Below, piece after piece: positions 62,050 to 64,000 of a DNA stretch of 64,000 nucleotides. Numbering within the stretch: position 1 is the stretch's first letter; each line of letters opens with the position of its first letter. The notes under the pieces were generated by a model, which saw only the letters and a list, made by a program, of their open reading frames with translations, searched no databases and was not told where the DNA came from. The position numbers and the translations under genes are program-made. The DNA comes from Ciborinia camelliae (taxonomy: Eukaryota > Ascomycota > Leotiomycetes > Helotiales > Sclerotiniaceae): the NCBI GenBank assembly GCA_025890175.1, contig JANPYM010000008.1, positions 1,169,337 through 1,233,336 of the forward strand, given 5' to 3'.

Positions 62050-63068
62050 CAGACTGATTGGAGCTTAGTTCATTGCCGTAGCATGTTCTATAATCTGCTT
62101 TCTTTTTGCGTGTGGCATGAAATGGGATTCCCAACCGAAGGATTCGAACTTGGATCTAAGGTTGGAAATGGCTAAAGAGAAGCGTGACGATGACCATGTT
62201 TAGATTTATGACTCCCGCCCTTCTCGGTAAAGGTCTAGCCTTGGATTCAACCAGAGAGCCAGTCACTTTTATGATGCCCAGAACCGGCATTTCCGATTTC
62301 GTACGTCAGATTAGTTACCCATTTCATCATTGCCAGTAAGAGTTAGGATACGTCCCCAAGAATCTGTCAAGGCTCTTCTCGACGCAATTAAGCAGGGTTC
62401 AGTCAAGAGAAGTTCACGTCAGCATCGATAATTTGAGACAATACGAGAGCCCAATGGTTTAATTGGAGCGGCATGTAGTGCCATTGGTCCACACTTGGAG
62501 ATCGACACAGCACTCTGTGATTGGAATCGTGGAGACTCCCTAGTATCTACCAAGGCAAGCCCAACACACAATTCCCTGTTATCTATGAAAATAAAAGATA
62601 TCTTTGCAGAGGCACTACATATACCCCTCGCCATATTGAGTCATCGTCCCCTTTTTTATATTGCAATATCATAAAAGCGTGCTCCAGTTATAACATATTT
62701 CAAGACTCCTTCGACTGTAATCACAAACAGTTCGACTATTGTCTGGAGATAATTTTCCATGAGCTCACACAAAGTGTCCAGCATGGTAAAGATGGCGAGG
62801 AAATATCAAAATTGATACTGAGGTGTGGTTCGCCAGTAGAATTGGAAAGAAGTACAGAGTCGCTCCGAACTAGTGGATTGTAGTCAAATGCGGGTATGGC
62901 TAGGAGCAACAGGGATAGAGTACATAAGTCTTTGGTCACGGAGTTAGTTGAGCCAGAGGCAATAAAGCGTTTACGTTAATAAGTTCTGTTCACATTGTCG
63001 CTGATGCCACTTTTTCCATACGGAACATTAATCAAAGCAGGAGAAATTAACTCACTAGTTTACCCACT
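62050..63068. other. intergenic region
   Basis: Contains a 120-codon plus-strand frame and two short minus-strand frames, none recognisable. A TTCGAA-centred segment near 62139-62152 resembles a tRNA T-loop but does not fold as one. The IMPACT gene ends at the right edge. Confidence 0.5.
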
Positions 63069-63983
63069 TCACAAGTTCCTCCTTAAAGCCAATATCTCGC
63101 TCAACTTCACCACTCCCTTTCCACCCCATCCCGCAACCCCACTCTCAACTTCCGGCCTAACCTGTACATACCATCCCCAGGCCCGCCTATCTAACTCATC
63201 CCTTCCAATATGGTTTACCCAGCTCTCAAACAGTAAATCTAGTGCCCCCATTAGCAATCCTAGATTCTCCTCTTTCTCTTCAGCTACTATCTTCGCAGTT
63301 TTCTTCTTTTTGCTCTTCCCCTTCTCCTCACCTTCATCTTCAGGAGGTGAAGCAAAAGCATTCAAGATATATCTCCTCGCCCCTTCTGGTCGATGAATTG
63401 GCATACTACTTCCACCATTCGGCGAACCCATAGCTTCAATATCTAATCCCCACAATTGCTCTCCTCCTCTGATTCTCCCCGTGATTCTTAAGCGTTGTGA
63501 TAATGCATCGTTAGAAACTTGGGTCATAATCCGCCAACGATCAGGTCCTAACATAACACCCCCGTACCACCTCGATACCACAAGTAGAACCCCGATTATA
63601 TTATTATTTTCAAGTACTCCCAGTATATGTTTGCCACCGCCTGACTCACCATCGTCCTTACAGTCTTCGATGATTCCATGATCGCCTTGAATGCGGAAAG
63701 CTGTAATATTATGACTTGCATCCGAGATAGAGTGATCCTTAAGGAGACTTTGGAGACATGTACGAGCTTGACTGGGTGAAGATACGGATATCGAGCGGGC
63801 AACGAACTTTGAGCCTTTAGATGTTATAGGCGTGGAAATAGCCCATTCATTGTTCGAATCATTCTTGACTGCAATATTATCCACTTTATCCACTTCTTCC
63901 TTCAGCGACTCAACTTCCTCTTTGCTCTCTTCTGCCCCGCTACCATAGCCCCCTCTCTTTAAAACGCCAATCTCCCTCCCCAT
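63069..63983 (-). CDS. IMPACT/UPF0029 family protein (possibly 5'-partial)
   Basis: 304 residues from the ATG giving MGREIGVLKRG. The next codons upstream run to the window edge in frame, so earlier exons cannot be excluded. The UPF0029/IMPACT-N domain is seen in SKFVARSISVSSPSQARTCL, AFRIQGDHGIIEDCKDDGE and LVVSRWYGGVMLGPDRW. A basic KGKSKKKKTAK linker lies near residue 225. The yeast relative Yih1 binds Gcn1 and restrains Gcn2, but it carries an N-terminal RWD domain that is not visible here. This may instead belong to the stand-alone IMPACT-domain family of unknown function. Confidence 0.85.
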   Translation of the reverse strand: MGREIGVLKRGGYGSGAEESKEEVESLKEEVDKVDNIAVKNDSNNEWAISTPITSKGSKFVARSISVSSPSQARTCLQSLLKDHSISDASHNITAFRIQGDHGIIEDCKDDGESGGGKHILGVLENNNIIGVLLVVSRWYGGVMLGPDRWRIMTQVSNDALSQRLRITGRIRGGEQLWGLDIEAMGSPNGGSSMPIHRPEGARRYILNAFASPPEDEGEEKGKSKKKKTAKIVAEEKEENLGLLMGALDLLFESWVNHIGRDELDRRAWGWYVQVRPEVESGVAGWGGKGVVKLSEILALRRNL

Positions 63984-64000
63984 GATTTTCACCTTCGGCC

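Noticed and set aside
62110..62190. tRNA-like T-loop (TTCGAA) segment on the minus strand
   Set aside because: The T-stem does not pair, and no acceptor stem or convincing A-box is found upstream at the right distance.
62521..62883. 120-codon plus-strand frame and overlapping minus-strand frames at 62419-62939
   Set aside because: No family recognised, frames on both strands conflict, no splice structure supports a gene.

Overview
The window is nuclear DNA from a filamentous ascomycete (Pezizomycotina). Genes are widely spaced, introns are short (about 45-150 nt, GT..AG), and AT-rich intergenic stretches of 0.5-3.5 kb separate single-copy housekeeping genes. The gene set (RNH202, MCM10, DASH subunit DUO1, AIM21, TVP18, NTF2, NOT1, a Hof1/Imp2-type F-BAR protein) together with a secreted haloperoxidase, an acid trehalase and a rhodopsin-like membrane protein suggests a plant-associated leotiomycete of the Botrytis/Sclerotinia kind. 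That placement is an inference from overall resemblance; no search was run.

Layout. 1-4.9 kb: AT-rich DNA with a possible small inverted-repeat element and one decayed reading frame. 5.0-5.7 kb: a four-exon Lys/Ala/Pro-rich, histone-H1-tail-like protein. 5.7-9.0 kb: intergenic, with a (GACTC)10 array. 9.0-11.5 kb (minus): a SurE + tubulin-tyrosine-ligase-like fusion, the P-body protein PBY1. 12.2-20.1 kb: four cell-cycle or replication genes in two divergent pairs: an S/T-P-rich unknown protein with DUO1, and RNH202 with MCM10. Each shared promoter holds one ACGCGT (MCB) hexamer. 20.5-21.5 kb (minus): a frameshifted nucleic-acid-deaminase-like gene. 22.2-25.5 kb (minus): secreted acid trehalase. 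25.5-29.1 kb: gene-poor, with a 10-N assembly gap inside a diverged tandem duplication. 29.1-32.5 kb (minus): AIM21-like actin-patch protein. 34.6-35.4 kb (minus): TVP18. 36.1-36.9 kb (minus): NTF2 in six small exons. 38.9-40.8 kb (plus): DUF7918-type protein. 41.9-43.2 kb (minus): seven-helix rhodopsin-like protein. 46.2-47.1 kb (minus): secreted heme-thiolate peroxidase. 48.3-55.0 kb (minus): NOT1, the CCR4-NOT scaffold. 56.7-60.2 kb (plus): F-BAR/SH3 cytokinesis protein. 61.8-62.0 kb: relic of an MFS transporter. 63.1-64.0 kb (minus): IMPACT/UPF0029 protein running to the window edge.

How the genes relate. PBY1 and NOT1 both belong to mRNA decay and P-body biology. DUO1, MCM10 and RNH202 belong to chromosome replication and segregation and may be co-timed through MCB sites. 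AIM21 (many SH3-ligand motifs) and the F-BAR/SH3 protein both act on cortical actin. No novel multi-gene system, CRISPR array, rRNA gene or convincing tRNA gene was seen. The less ordinary items are the deaminase pseudogene, the PBY1 fusion with a possible SurE-only isoform, micro-exons of 7, 16 and 18 nt, and several lineage-type internal protein repeats.
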